Source: Oegoconia quadripuncta (lineage: Eukaryota; Arthropoda; Insecta; Lepidoptera; Autostichidae). Taken from it: a stretch of DNA of 64,000 nucleotides. Each line of letters begins with the position of its first letter. Within the stretch, counting starts at the first letter, position 1. The position numbers were made by a program, and so were the translations under genes. Under the pieces are notes generated by a model that was given only the letters and a program-made list of their open reading frames with translations, did no database searches and had not been told where the DNA came from. The stretch lies in assembly GCA_949316235.1 (NCBI GenBank), contig OX438749.1, positions 7,830,914-7,894,913 on the forward strand, written 5' to 3'. Positions 11,535-23,411 of this stretch are shown piece after piece.

Positions 11535-11720
11535 ACAAGCAAGAAACTCGAGGGGTTGCTCCTTTAAAAACAGGTTTTTATATTACAAAAGGCATAATAA
11601 TATTTCATTATTTATTCTGAAACAGCCTGGCATGCGCACGAACTGGTTTGTCTATCGATATTTGTCATCTAAATAGTCTGATATTTTATAATAAATTTAT
11701 TGGAAGGAATGTTTTGTACA
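11535..11720 (-). pseudogene. Jockey/CR1-like LINE C-terminal and 3'UTR fragment
   Basis: The reverse complement matches 24520-24715. Shared text includes the frame YYKISDYLDD, then AATAATGAAATAT, ATAAAAACCTG, and TTTCTTGCTTGTTCT. The SINE-B at 11272-11534 abuts it exactly where the other copy continues, so the SINE probably inserted there or replaced the LINE tail. Confidence 0.7.
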
Positions 11721-14302
11721 TCAACAGAAACCTCATTGAAAAGTGACCAAATACTGGGCTTACTTGGTTGATTATGGCTCATACCCTTTGCTAGTGACAG
11801 GAGACAGCACCGCAACAGTAGTGACGTATATAAAGCTGTTGATGTTATCAGTATTTAATTTAAATATTTTTTTACAAATTTTATTTTTCCTTCACTTTAT
11901 ACCGACAAAATTCATCATCAATCGTACTCATTGTTATTGAAGAAAGGAATTGAAAATATCATTAATTAGATAACCTGTTTATGAAACGCTTTCGTTTCCC
12001 AATTCTTTTGTGAAAACCCCTTTTACCCTTTTCAAATAACTGCTTCTCAATTTTCTTGAAAGACATCGGAAAATATTATAATAGGTACTTACTTTGCGTC
12101 GCAATGAATTAATTTCTTGTTATTATACTTTAGTATAACAATAATGTCCAAAAACGAAACAGCGCCCCTCTGGGACAATGAGCAAAGAAAAGTTTTAATG
12201 AATATATTTAGTTCATTGTTTATTCTTTAGTACTTGTTTGTGGGAGTCTCTGTTGCTTGAAGTTCCAATTTTGTTGAAAATAAGTAAAATTGCATTAATA
12301 AGAATAACTTTAACCAAACGGAATAAAAATATTTATGAAATGTTAACGTCGTAATAATATATTTAAGGGATGGTTAGCTACCTAAGATAAGCTAAGATCA
12401 TTAGACTACAAACTTTTACTATGGTACCTAAAATCGCATAGTACTCGTAATAAAATGAATGATACTTTTTTTTATGAATGACAGTTGATATTTGCAGAAT
12501 AAACTTTCTGAATAACTAAACCCAGGGTGGTCAGATGGTCTGTATTCAGCCGACATTTCATATGATGTCCAGACTCCCGACGAAATATAATATAACAAAC
12601 AAATTATCATTCATAAATTTTAATATCTCAAGCAAGGCGTGTGGCGCGTGCAATGAGTCTTAATTAATTATGAGTCTTGATTTTAATTCACTCATTGCAC
12701 TTAAGTTCGAGTTTGATTTATCTCAAAATCGTTAAATTTTGAATAACATTAAATATTGTTGAGCAAACTGGCGCGGTATTCTGTAACTTCATCAATAAAG
12801 ATATGCAATGAGAAAACGTCATATTGTCGAGCGAGCAATGAACCAAACAATCACATGTCAGAATATAATTGATTGATAAAATAGCCTCACAGATTTTAAA
12901 ACTTAATGTGTCCAAAACCCCGACATTTTTTTGTCCAGATATTTGCTTTTCTATTCTGGCAACTTTCACCATCCATCAATATTATCTGTGACTCTATTTC
13001 TAAAGAAATAGTTGGGCCAAAGCCCAGAATAATTAAAAACAGCAATAGTGAGTCGGAAAGGATGATTACGATTTCCCCTCTGAAAATGGGATATGTGTAA
13101 GTAGGAAAAGGCAATTCGGCAGTCGGCAAGCGGGGAAAGATTACTTTTGCATGCTTAAGATTTGGAGGTCAAAAGATTCAGAGTGTGTAAACTATATTTT
13201 TTTTAATAGTTTTACTGTCTATGAATATTTCCTCCCTCATAGCTGTTGAATTGTAATTCAGTATGTCTATGAAACTCTTTCGCCTTCTCTTCAAACCTAT
13301 ATCGCAGTATATAGTTAATATATCAAGTTCGCATAATGTGTAGTCATAACGCGACTTAGTCCGCCCCGAAGGCTACACCGTGACCCGTCTACGCATAAGG
13401 TACATCGGTTTTAAAAGATCATTTGTAGATAACACCACATTAAAAACAATAGCACTACTATAGTGGCCTATGAGCAGGACGGAGGTCGATTATCACGTGT
13501 GCAGCAAAAACTACAACGACCCTTCTATATTTGAAAAGAAACAAAATCAAAACAAAACACAGACCGTTTAGAAATTACCAGCGACCTACTGCGAAGTTCC
13601 CAAGGGAGTTGTACACTTGAGACCAGTTTCACATCTATATCGCGGAATGGATACAGTCACAAACAGAATTCAGTTGTTACAGGCGGATCGGTACGTCTGG
13701 AATAGAGGCAGGCATCCGTCAGTCCGCACCGAAATAACGCTAACCTATTGTACCGATTGAATGCTCTTCGTTGGTATGCTATGCTTTGATCTTTTTGTAT
13801 GCTTGTACGTGGCGAATTTTAGAATTAAGTCTAGTTAGTAATAAAAAGTGTTATCGATTGTTTATGGAGTTGTTCACGTTTTTCAATTACTGATTTAACA
13901 GCATTGTATATTAGCTAATATGGGAGAGTTAAAATAAATTGATACCGAAAGTACGTTGCTTAGTGCGCAAAATTAGAACGTACTTATTTTTAAATAATAA
14001 TTTTAGAGTAGTTGCCTATATCTATAATTTTTCATTTATTAATCTGAGTGTATGGCAAAGCGCAGGCAAAGTCAATAAAAATAAACAAAGTGGTCGCACG
14101 CACACTGTGCACTTACACGAACCGCTTCGAACTAGGTTTTCATTTTCATGATTGTGTTCTTAATTCTTAATCTTTTTGTTTGAATCCCCTTTTTTGCAAT
14201 ACGTGCATTTGGGGGAGGCCAAGTCCATCAATGAACTTTTATGAAATACGAAAGCCATCTGTGCCAAAAGTGGCTTACAACTGTAACATTCTCCATAAAC
14301 GA
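11721..14302. other. Long stretch with few repeats; GC-richer island 13330-13760
   Basis: No recognisable exon. Near 11745-11800 (AAATACTGGGCTTACTTGG, CTCATACCCTTTGCTAGTG) is a scrap of a SINE-like tail also seen at 40303 and 53560. An inverted repeat GTGCAATGAGT lies at 12648-12658, with its complement at 12690-12700. Bases 13330-13760 are richer in G+C and CG than their surroundings and match no repeat family here, so they could be a noncoding exon or regulatory DNA. Confidence 0.3.
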
Positions 14303-14431
14303 TAACAGATAAGATAGCCAGTCCCCCAAATAAGATGGGGTTTCCGGGTCAGTACGCTACTACCTTCTTAACATCAGGCGTGATTGAAGTCAAGTGCTGA
14401 CCCGTTGTGGATAAAATAAAAATTAAAAAAA
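14303..14431 (+). repeat. SINE-A 3' fragment
   Basis: Only the last third of SINE-A: AAGATAGCCAGTCCCCCAAA, GGGTTTCCGGGTCAGTACGC, CATCAGGCGTGATTGAAG and an A-rich tail. About 15 bases (TTCGGCCTCATCTTC) are missing from the centre. Confidence 0.85.
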
Positions 14432-15349
14432 AACATAATACAATGTTCTTCTACTGTTTAGTTGTGCTATGTAATTAATCTAATTGTTGTCGTCACAAGC
14501 AAATGACAGAATATTTCTCAACACCATAAATCATAATTTCATCACCTCTATTGTCAAAAGCAACGCGTTGAGGTCAACGCTGTCATCAAATGGTCATTAA
14601 AGTCAATTATTTTTTTTTGTCTAATTCGTTAAACGACATCGTTGATAACAGGATGTCATCGTCCCGTCCACAAGTTACATTTTTGGAACAAAACCTGGAA
14701 AGTAAAAATGAAAACTGTCATTATTAGTTGTAGTTATGTTTTGTATTGCACACAATTTATTTGCTAAACCCCACATTTACTCAGTTTCCTACATCAATGC
14801 TCAGGTTGACTGGAAAAGATATATAACCTATCGTTTGTACTTTGTTATATTATGTAATGTTCTGGTGCAAGAAAGAAAATACCTACACAATAAAAATTTC
14901 AGTAAATTGTGTGAATGAATTCAATTGAAACCAATATATTTTATCTTTTATCAGGTATTTTCACCTGTCACTAAAACAAATGAGTGTAGCAGCTTTTATT
15001 TTATCTCTGGAGAAAGTTATGTTTCCAATAAAACCGATTTGTAAGTGTTAGAGCGATCGGCGGCTGGTACGGCGACAGTACGAAATAAAACAATGCAGAC
15101 GCTGAATAAAATATTAGCATTTCACTTAGCTGCCTCGTAGCTCCGCTGGAATATGGTTTGCGTTATGATTTATTACCCCGACGTGGTACCAAGTGACTCA
15201 CTTCGAATGGAGTTGTAGGTATGTCATTCGAATGATTAATATTGCACTTCTGTCCGGCCTATTTGAAGTCGCGGCTATGATTGATAAGTTATTCGCTTTG
15301 TTGTTTTTATACTTGTTTGTACTTGTAAAATCATATTTTGTATTTCGAT
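14432..15349. other. Unclassified AT-rich stretch
   Basis: No gene recognised. The segment 14740-14890 (TTGCACACAATTTATT, CAGTTTCCTACATCAATGCT, GTGCAAGAAAGAAAATACC) resembles 8795-8945, so an old shared repeat is present. Confidence 0.35.
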
Positions 15350-15631
15350 AAAATAAATAAATAAACAATAAATATCCTTAGAAATTCACACAGCGTCATC
15401 TAGTCCCACAGTAAGCAACTATAGCCTTGTGTTGTGGATACCAGATGGTTGATATACTACATAAATACTTTTTTTTTGTAAATAAATACTTATTATAAAT
15501 GAAAACATCCATAACTCGGGTACACATGTCCGTATTCATCACACAAACATATGCCCCTAGCGGGATTCGAACCCGCAACCTTTTGGTATAGTGGTCAGAG
15601 TTGCTAATCACTACACCAAACAGGTCGTCGC
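15350..15631 (-). repeat. SINE-E copy
   Basis: Full-length family order on the minus strand: D-arm-like GGTGTAGTGATTAG, B box GGTTCGAATCCCGCTAGGGG, body ATCCATAACTCGGG (reverse) and an AT-rich AATAAATA end. Confidence 0.85.
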
Positions 15632-16449
15632 CGAAAATCTCACTGATTTTTATGCAACATTCGCAAGAAATATTACCCTAGAATTTACGTAAACATTTAC
15701 TTACAGTTCACTGATTCCGCTTTTCACTCGCATGTCGGATGCATTGTTCATTCAAATTGAAACATACCATTTCAGAATCACACACGCATAACTCCAGATC
15801 CATTTAGTTACGTAATCGCACGCGCACGTAACCTTTATAGCTATAATTCTACTGAGCGCATTATCCCCGGCTTCCCCCGTAAATACACATAGACTGGGAA
15901 GTACCGCTGTAATGTTAATTGGCATACCTTAACGGTGTTTGCCAAAGGCACTTCGTTTAACGAGCTACGCCATCATACTACATGGCCACCGATGGCCATT
16001 GTTAATTCCCTCCTTTTTTTCACACTACTTCGGTATAGTATCACAGTTAAGAAGGAAAGGGCACGTTGCTCAGCAAAAAGAATACACGTTTGAGGCAATA
16101 AAAGAAACCTTGGTATAAACCTAAGGGATCTCACGTCACTCAAAAACCTAATATAACTACACGAATGTTCCATAAAAGTTAGAATAAAATCGGTCTGCCT
16201 AAGCCTATGATACAATGTTACACGTCACAGCTGTAAGCTCCACAAAATTGGCTCTTCAAAAAATAGCACAAGGGTACAAAATCTAGACAAATCAAAGCCT
16301 CAGGCTTTCAACGTCTTGCCTATCTATTTGTTAAGGTCTTTATTTTATTTATAGACGCACTCTCCCTACAAGTTTTGTCAACTTTTGCACATTAACACAT
16401 CATCATCAACTGTCAAATGCAACTAATAGTAGAGCCAGAAAATTGACCG
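15632..16449. other. Unclassified stretch
   Basis: No gene or repeat family recognised. Confidence 0.3.
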
Positions 16450-16757
16450 AACCGCCTCCGTGGCTCCATCTAAATAACATAAGGTTTACAAAAAGGGGGG
16501 TCAAGGGTTCGATTCTCAGCACGTACCCCATATGTCTAGCACTCGGTTTAGTTGGTGGTAGGGCATTTTTAAATGTCCATCTGGCCAGCTACTACCATCT
16601 TCGCTAAGTCATGTTAATCTCTTAGTACCACCAGCTATTAGAGACAAGATAGCATGTCCTCCAATTAAAAGGGGGTTCCGGGTGAGAGCGCTTTCATTTT
16701 CGGCATCATCGTCACTAAATATGATGTGTGATTGTTGGGTTTTGAATAAAAAAGAAA
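16450..16757 (+). repeat. SINE-A, strongly diverged
   Basis: Head AACCGCCTCCGTGGCTCCAT, degenerate B box GGTTCGATTCTC, body GGTGGTAGGGCATTTTTAAA and a modified tail ending AATAAAAAAG. More substitutions and deletions than the other copies, so probably one of the oldest. Confidence 0.85.
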
Positions 16758-17328
16758 TGGCAAATGTGTAGTTCATTACTATTAAAATTAGACGATAAGA
16801 GGTTGATCAAACAAAGTACCTGGCTTATGTATGTTGAACTAGAACGACGTGCCCTTCAGCTCAAATAAAATACTCTTCATTAAAATATATGTACAAAATA
16901 AGTCTGCATCATATTGGCGATCGATTGGTCTAAGGGGCATTGACATCGAAACCAACGGCTCAAACTCCGCTAGAGGTGGATACATGTATCAATCAAATCA
17001 AAGTAATCATATCAATAGTCTTCCATCAATACTGTTGGTATACGTCCTACTCACTAGGAGAAGGTATGGGCATTAAACCCCATTTTTTAAACTAACTCGG
17101 TGGCCTATTAAGGACACTAAACTAAACACTGACAGTCAGTTGGCCACTAGTCTTATACAAATCCGCAAATATTTTTCTTTATTTCTTTCAATCTGCAATG
17201 AAATAAAGACAGAAAAAATATTTATTGCCAACAATATAGAAAATTAAATAGGTAAAATTGTGCATGTTTAAATATATATATGGCAAAGAGATTGGGCGTC
17301 AGCATTTGCTGCTAATATGTCGTATTGA
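16758..17328. other. Unclassified AT-rich stretch
   Basis: No gene. Near 17135-17170 the phrase CACTAGTCTTATACAAATCC belongs to the same SINE-like scrap family seen at 40303. Confidence 0.3.
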
Positions 17329-17649
17329 ACCGCCTCCGTGGCTCAATGTAAACAACATAGGGTTTACGAATCGGAGGTCGCGGGTTCGATCCCCAGCGGG
17401 GTACATGTTTAGTATTCGGTTTGGTTGGTGGTAGGGCATTTTAAATGTCCGCCTGGCTAGCTACCACCATCTTATCTAAATCTGCCGCCAAACAGCAATG
17501 TTAATAGCATTGTTGTGTTCCGGTTGTAAGATAGCCAGTACCCCAAATATTTGGGTTTTTCGGGTCAGTACGCTTTCACCTCCGGCCTCATCTTCACTTC
17601 ACATCAGGTATGATTGAGGTCAAGTGCCAACCCGTTGTGCATAAAAAAA
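17329..17649 (+). repeat. SINE-A, full length, close to consensus
   Basis: A good type copy: AACCGCCTCCGTGGCTCAAT (A-box region), GGTTCGATCCCCAGCGGGG (B box), GGTGGTAGGGCATTTTAAAT, CATCAGGTATGATTGAGG and CCGTTGTGCATAAAAAAAA. About 320 bp. Confidence 0.92.
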
Positions 17650-19466
17650 ATATTCCACCAACTTTTCTGTGAAGACAAGTAATTGATGGCAGCAGTCCAA
17701 TCTATTCTGTCTATTCAAGCTACATAATCTCGAAATCTATACGAGAATCCTTTAGTTCTGATTGTCAGCAATTCACATAATATGTTGGCGGGAATGTATG
17801 CATCTGGAATTAAATATTACACGCACTTTATTCCAGGCTACATAATAGCTGGCGGGACATCCTTACCCCTTGGAGTTGGCAAAGTGTCTTCAGTATAATT
17901 ATATCGCAAATAATAGATAATGAACCTTTTTTTATTCCTAAAAAGTAAATAGACCGTCAACTAGTCAGGTTGCTGTAAATAAAAAGTGATGAACACTTTT
18001 TGATTTTTAATTAGACACGTTTGAACGTAATAAGTTATAATAATAACTCACCCTGGGCGAACATAGATTGTAAAGAACCATGTATTAATGATGATGCTAC
18101 ATTAAAAGACTATGAGTCAATAAACCTCAAGCGCCTTGTATGATACTCACGAGAAGCTGTCACAGCCATTGACGCTAACATGACCTGTTTTCTCTCTAAA
18201 AGATATACTAGCTTGTCAACTCGTTCATGAATTATACAAAATATATATCAAACCAAAAGAATCGGAGACAGTATCTTGGGTGTAGAGCCTCTGTATGTAG
18301 GACAAGATGTCAGACCAAACGCAATTGCTGGGAATAAAAAAAATATTATATTTTATCGATAATCTATTAATCTTTCATCAATACAAACGTGTCCCAACAC
18401 TACGTGGTCCTTAATGTTCGTTTGAGTTAAACTTGGAACGTGGAAGGCATCGTCGTCAATTACTACTGCTAGTGTTGTACATATACAATATAGACATAAC
18501 ATAATTATGTAGGGAATTTTCATTATTGTAAAGGCAAACTCACCTCACGGCTCACCATATCCTATGATACACTGATACACACACACACGCACCACGCCCC
18601 ATACACACCGACGAACACACACATTATATATTGTTGCAATCAAATGTGTCCAAAATTTAAAGATTTAAAATTTATAATATGATTGATTATTTTTCTTTTC
18701 TTTCTATGTATACCTATTATTTCTCTCAATAATTAATTAAGTATTAAGAATATATGTAGAGAAACCTATAATTGGCTGATGTTCAGACTTATCTATCTTT
18801 GTTCTTAATGGTTTAATATAAAAGCTGTTGGTTTTCTAATAAAGTAAAAATAAATGAAATAAAACCAAAGAGCCATCGACGTTGCTACTTTTTGGGCCAA
18901 ACTAATTTGGGTCATTCTAAATTTTGCCATTGACTCGAAAAGAAGATATAGAGTAGGTAGGTAGATGACTAAAATGTGCATCGGGTATTTTAAAACCATT
19001 AACAGGCTTCGTATTTGTCCGCTTGATAATTTACACGTTGTTAAGCTTTTAGTGAAACTACATAATAACAAATTCATAATCTGATAAGATATTCGATTTT
19101 TAGACTTTTTTTTATACCGAAAGGCCTAACTGTGCTATTAATCCTTATGGTATCGTATGGTATAGGCACGTAAAAAAGAATAGAACCAACTCGTGAATTC
19201 CTGTGGGTGTCATAAAAGGAACTACGGAACTTACCACCTAAAAACATCAGGTAGATTTGCACGTTTTAACCATAATGGGTTCACCCCCTGTCACGTGTGC
19301 ATTTCTGTATATTTCAAAAGGTTTTTTTTGGATCAAAATACTTATAACAATCATTAGAAATCTTTTACAATTTCGTCTTACACCTCATCGGTTCATGTGT
19401 GAGTGAGTTCGCAATTCTATCATCTTACATGTATAGAATGCATTATTTGACAGGGTTTATACTACA
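17650..19466. other. AT-rich stretch with repeat M at 19120-19320
   Basis: No exon recognised. A CA-rich tract lies at 18569-18625. Bases 19120-19320 are a repeat M copy (TGTCATAAAAGGAACTACGG, TTGCACGTTTTAACC, CACGTGTGCATTTCTGTATA), inverse in orientation to 9355-9440. Confidence 0.45.
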
Positions 19467-19774
19467 GAGAGCGTTGGTAGCTCAGCGGTTAAGACGCGGT
19501 CTCCCAATTTAGGAGCCGATTTCCAGACAGGCCATGTAGCAATGAGTTTTAAAATTTAATTTAATTAGTTATGTGCATTTATCCGACTGCTCTTAAACGG
19601 TGAAGGAAAAACATCGCGAGGAAACCTGCGTGCCTGAGAAATAATAATTCAAATACGTGTGAAGTCCACAACCCGTACTGGGCGAGCGTCGTGGACTACG
19701 GCCCTTACTCCCTCATAATATACGAGGAAATCCTATATCCTTGCAGTCGGATGTTTACGGGCTGATGATGATAC
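19467..19774 (+). repeat. SINE-B, full length
   Basis: A-box region TAGCTCAGCGGTTAAGACGC fits TRGYNNARNNG. The B-box region is degraded (CCGATTTCCAGAC). Body ATTTAATTTAATTAGTTATG, CTTAAACGGTGAAGG and CTGGGCGAGCGTCGTGGACT follow, with end ATGTTTACGGGCTGATGATG. The tail resembles the 3' end of the LINE at 42412 and 25345. Confidence 0.9.
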
Positions 19775-20802
19775 TACAAAATGCTTATATCGTTATTTTA
19801 CATAAAATGGTTTTTTAATAGTTGTGACTTTAATTGAACTATGCATGTTGTTTTAAGCATTAAACTTTTAATGTTTGGTGTTCCAAATGCTTCCGTTTGG
19901 GATATCTTTGACCACTCTATTTGATATAAAGGTCGCTACATTATGTACATATGTATGTATATTCGATCTGCTCGTAGTATATTGTAATGGAAACCTACCT
20001 ACTTGTAGTGACAACCGATTTGTTGGATAAATGGAGTGACTGTTACCTCAAACCCGTCTCTGTTGGCTTCGCAATTTATTTGAGCGAAAGGTGAAAATAT
20101 TTTTACATGAAAAACGTATCGTTTTTAGAGAAAATTGAATATTTAGCTGGTGGTTTTCCATATTGTATTGACGTGTTTATTTGGTATTTGTTTGATAAAT
20201 TATTTGAATGTACAGGGTGTTAGTGCAAAGCCTTATGTGGGGGTTATCACTTCAACTATCGTTGAAGGCATTGAGAATAATTTAAGCCTGTACTTACATA
20301 TAATCATACTGTATTCGAGTCATTTTTTAAAATATCCTTTTTAACTCTTAAGGGAGATAAAATTTCGGAAAATATAATGTTTTCTGTACTGCTGTTTGCA
20401 CTCGGTCTATTTGTGTTTCCATAAAAATAAAAATTTACTTAAACTCTGTTTTAATCTATTTTAAAGCTTGCACGAAATTAAGTAATATACGTTTGCGTGG
20501 GTATATCTGCAATACATAGCATTAAATCTGTTTGAAATGGTTATGGTGCTTAAGATGACAATCAACTTATGCTCTATGCCATTTTGAAATTCACAAAAAA
20601 AATATTAACTCCACCATACAAATTTAGCCGATTAAGTTTCTATGGAAATATCTAAATGTCAAAATTCTTCCTCTCCCAGTGAGAGATTTGTATCCCTTTC
20701 CATGGGAGAATTCGCCCTCATATAGCCACGGTGGGCAAACGAGTTGCCATTCGCAGAATTTTCATGACTGAACCAATGAGGTCAAGAGCGATCCCATTCT
20801 AA

Positions 20803-20804
<2 letters not shown>
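19775..20804. other. Unclassified AT-rich stretch
   Basis: No gene. At 20213 the sequence TACAGGGTGTTAGTGCAAAG looks like a transposon terminus, but no opposing end is found nearby. Confidence 0.3.

Positions 20805-20843
<39 letters not shown>
20805..20843 (+). repeat. Homopolymer A run, about 39 bases
   Basis: An uninterrupted run of A flanked by ATCCCATTCT on the left and GAGAATGGGT on the right, which are inverted copies. A SINE-B tail fragment follows 24 bases later. Confidence 0.85.
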
Positions 20844-20844
<1 letters not shown>

Positions 20845-20866
20845 AGAATGGGTATTACGGCCTACC

Positions 20867-20968
20867 CCAACCCGCATTGGGCCAGCGTGGTGGACTATGG
20901 TCCATACTCCCTCATTATAAGAGGGAAGGCTTAGGTATATCCCTGCAGTGGGATGTTTACGGGCTGAG
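20867..20968 (+). repeat. SINE-B 3' fragment
   Basis: Only the terminal part: GCATTGGGCCAGCGTGGTGG, CCATACTCCCTCATTATAAG and CCCTGCAGTGGGATGTTTAC, ending GGGCTGAGAT without the usual GATGAT repeats. Confidence 0.85.
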
Positions 20969-21704
20969 ATTCCGGTCTATGGTGTTCATACCACGGTTCC
21001 TTTAGTCAACAAGAATCTTTAGTTTAGTTTAACGACAACAAGTACCTAAGTTTTCCATCTCAGTTAGTCAACTCTCGAGTTGCAAAGGATGCAGAGGGGT
21101 ACGGGATTAGAGTGGTACCTATCTAAGTGGTAAATTGCTGCTTATACTCTCAGCCAAGGCATGCCTCTATTCGTACAATATTTTGGTAATATGAAATCTG
21201 ACAACCCTAGATCAACCTGACAGCTGGGCTAGCCATTCTGAACTTGGTTTTAGTCACCAACTATGGACACGCAGATTTGGATACACATGTGTCCAGTTAG
21301 TGAAACTCGAAATGCTTGTCTACGAATTCTTCCCACTGTAATAATAATAATATTGTTACTGAATTGATGAACATTAGCTATACCTAATGTTCATCAATTC
21401 ATAAAAACCAATTTACTTAAGAATGGAAATGCTTAATAATGAACTCAACTTTTTCGATCTGTAATCTATTGACATCATTCAGGGACCAAACGACCGAAGC
21501 TGCTGTCGAATATTGTCAACGGAAAACTTTCACCGTTTCCTCGTGAATTATTGATTTTTCAATCTTCCGAAGGCCCTTCACAAACATAAAACGGAATGAA
21601 ATTATTATATTTGGAGCTAAATATTATTACTGAACTTTTATACCGCTTTTACATGACTATACTTACTTTTATTTTATTTGTGTAACTTACAGCTGTTTAA
21701 TATA
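20969..21704. other. Unclassified stretch containing a hairpin
   Basis: No gene. Near 20990-21030 GGTTCCTTTAGTCAACAAG resembles the repeat H/O terminus. A perfect hairpin lies at 21360-21401. The last bases are the insertion site of the mariner-like element. Confidence 0.3.
21360..21401. repeat. Perfect 18-bp inverted repeat, 6-base loop
   Basis: TGAATTGATGAACATTAG (21360-21377), loop CTATAC, exact reverse complement at 21384-21401. Confidence 0.9.
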
Positions 21705-21954
21705 CAGTGTGGAAATTAAACTCAGGCCCTGGAGGGAAACTACTTTAAATCCTTAAGCTAGCTCATTTTATTTAAAGGAGACATTCCTTTATTTTTAAAA
21801 AGAAACAAATCTGCATTAAAAGATTTTTTAAAACTCGCTTGCTTCGCCCGGGACTCGAACCGACTAAAATTTAAAAAAATAAACACTCTTTATTTTATTG
21901 TACTAATCGGTAGTATTAATATTCAGGATAAAGTTTCTCTAACAAACATTTGGT
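21705..21954. repeat. Left terminal inverted repeat of the mariner-like element
   Basis: Inverse of 23412-23661. It includes, at 21841-21861, the complement of GGTTCGAGTCCCGGGCGAAGC, a perfect pol III B-box/T-arm-like sequence pointing outward, 136 bases from the element end. Confidence 0.88.
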
Positions 21955-22027
21955 CTTAAAAATAAAAATAATCGTTAAATCTAACATCAACTTTATTTTA
22001 CTATCCATTTTGTAACACTTAAATTAT

Positions 22028-23089
22028 TTAACTGATAAATTGTTCGAAATGAGCCCCGTCGTTCCGGCTACACAACATTAGTCGCCGTTGAAATTCATTT
22101 CTTGTAGCCTTCAGCAAAGTGTTGTGGTGTATGCCCCTAATAACATTTTCTACCGCAATCCTTAGCTCTTGAACGGTTTCATAGCAAGTTTCATAAACAA
22201 CATTTTTTACATGACCCCATAAAAAGAAGTCCATGGGCGTCAGGTCTGGACTTCTTGCAGGCCATCTAATCGTACCGTTTGTACCTATCCAGGCACTGAA
22301 ATTTTCATTAAGGTATGCCCTGGCAATTCTGCTGTTGTGGGCAGGTGCACCATCTTGTTGAAAAATGATATTATTTCGTTCCTCTTCTGGCAGAAGGTTT
22401 AATTGATTTTGTAAAAGCTCTAATATTTCAATGTATTTTGCTGCATTCAGATGTCCTTCGTAAATGTGCACCAAAACAACCTTGTTACTTTTGATTCCAC
22501 ACCAAACATTAAACGAAAATCTGACCTGGTTGTTCGTTTCACGGACACGGAATGGATTTTGACGAGACCAATAATGATTGTTATGTCTGTTATACATTCC
22601 ATTATTACTAAAATTTGTTTCGTCAGACCATACAATACAGTCCAAGAAATTTGGGTTGCGGGCTATTTCTGTTCGAATATTTTCACAAAACTGTAATCTC
22701 CTGTCACTATCTCCGGGATGTAGTTTCTGCACCAATCGCCCATCACGATAACATTTGTATTTGTATTTTTTCAGAACTTTAAGTATACTAGTATGGTTGA
22801 TGCCTATCTCTTGAACAGCTTCCCTGCTTGAAGCTTTCGGGTAACACTCGAAGTATGTCAAAATGTTTAACTCAACATCGCTATAGTCCAAATTTTGTTG
22901 CTGTGGGCGTCCAGTCTTCTTTTTAAAACTTCCAACGGTCAGTAAATTATTCACAATTCGAGACAAAACCTTTCTAGATGGTAGTTCTCTGTCTGGATAC
23001 TTCTCGCGATACCACTGTAGAGCTAAATCGTAGCTCTTGTTGCAAACAAAGTAAGCTTCTAATAAATCGAATTGTTCTTGATACGCCAT
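22028..23089 (-). CDS. DD35D-type transposase (IS630-Tc1-mariner superfamily)
   Basis: The 353-residue protein catalyses cut-and-paste transposition of the surrounding element. Residues 1-60 form a DUF4817-like helix-turn-helix found in insect transposases (YPDRELPSRKVLSRIV). KKTGRP at 58-62 is a linker, and a second helix-turn-helix spans about 87-114. The catalytic core has Asp156 in IVWSDETNF, Asp246 in FQQDGAPAH and Asp282 in RSPDLTPMDFFLWG, leaving 35 residues between the last two acidic positions by my count. All three acidic residues are present and there is no internal stop. The ATG at 23089 fits the usual family N-terminus. Length suits the family (about 340-360). DNA binding to the repeats and nuclear action are inferred from the family. 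Confidence 0.92.
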   Translation of the reverse strand: MAYQEQFDLLEAYFVCNKSYDLALQWYREKYPDRELPSRKVLSRIVNNLLTVGSFKKKTGRPQQQNLDYSDVELNILTYFECYPKASSREAVQEIGINHTSILKVLKKYKYKCYRDGRLVQKLHPGDSDRRLQFCENIRTEIARNPNFLDCIVWSDETNFSNNGMYNRHNNHYWSRQNPFRVRETNNQVRFSFNVWCGIKSNKVVLVHIYEGHLNAAKYIEILELLQNQLNLLPEEERNNIIFQQDGAPAHNSRIARAYLNENFSAWIGTNGTIRWPARSPDLTPMDFFLWGHVKNVVYETCYETVQELRIAVENVIRGIHHNTLLKATRNEFQRRLMLCSRNDGAHFEQFIS

Positions 23090-23411
23090 TATGAGATAAT
23101 TTAATTACGTAAGGGAAGCAACACTACTTAAATAAAATCTGTTGATAAAAATCGTTCGAATTTTAAAATTATTGTCCCGCCTTGCAAACAAAGTCAAACG
23201 TTCCATTTTTAAACTTCTCCACTGAACGCCTCGGATCATGTAAGAAGGAAATGTGCATAGAGGTATTACCACCATTGAACAATTTTCTTATCGATGATTT
23301 CAACAAGGTACTTAACGATAAATTAGCAAGCGTGTACTTCATACGAAGTCTTTGAGTGTTGGAGAAATAACAGAACTGTTACGTGTCTTTTACTTGTTAA
23401 AAGTGAACAGT

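Noticed and set aside
13669..13704. Arthropod initiator TTCAGTT with a possible downstream promoter element
   Set aside because: GGTACGTC falls about ten bases too early for a DPE at +28, and there is no other support.
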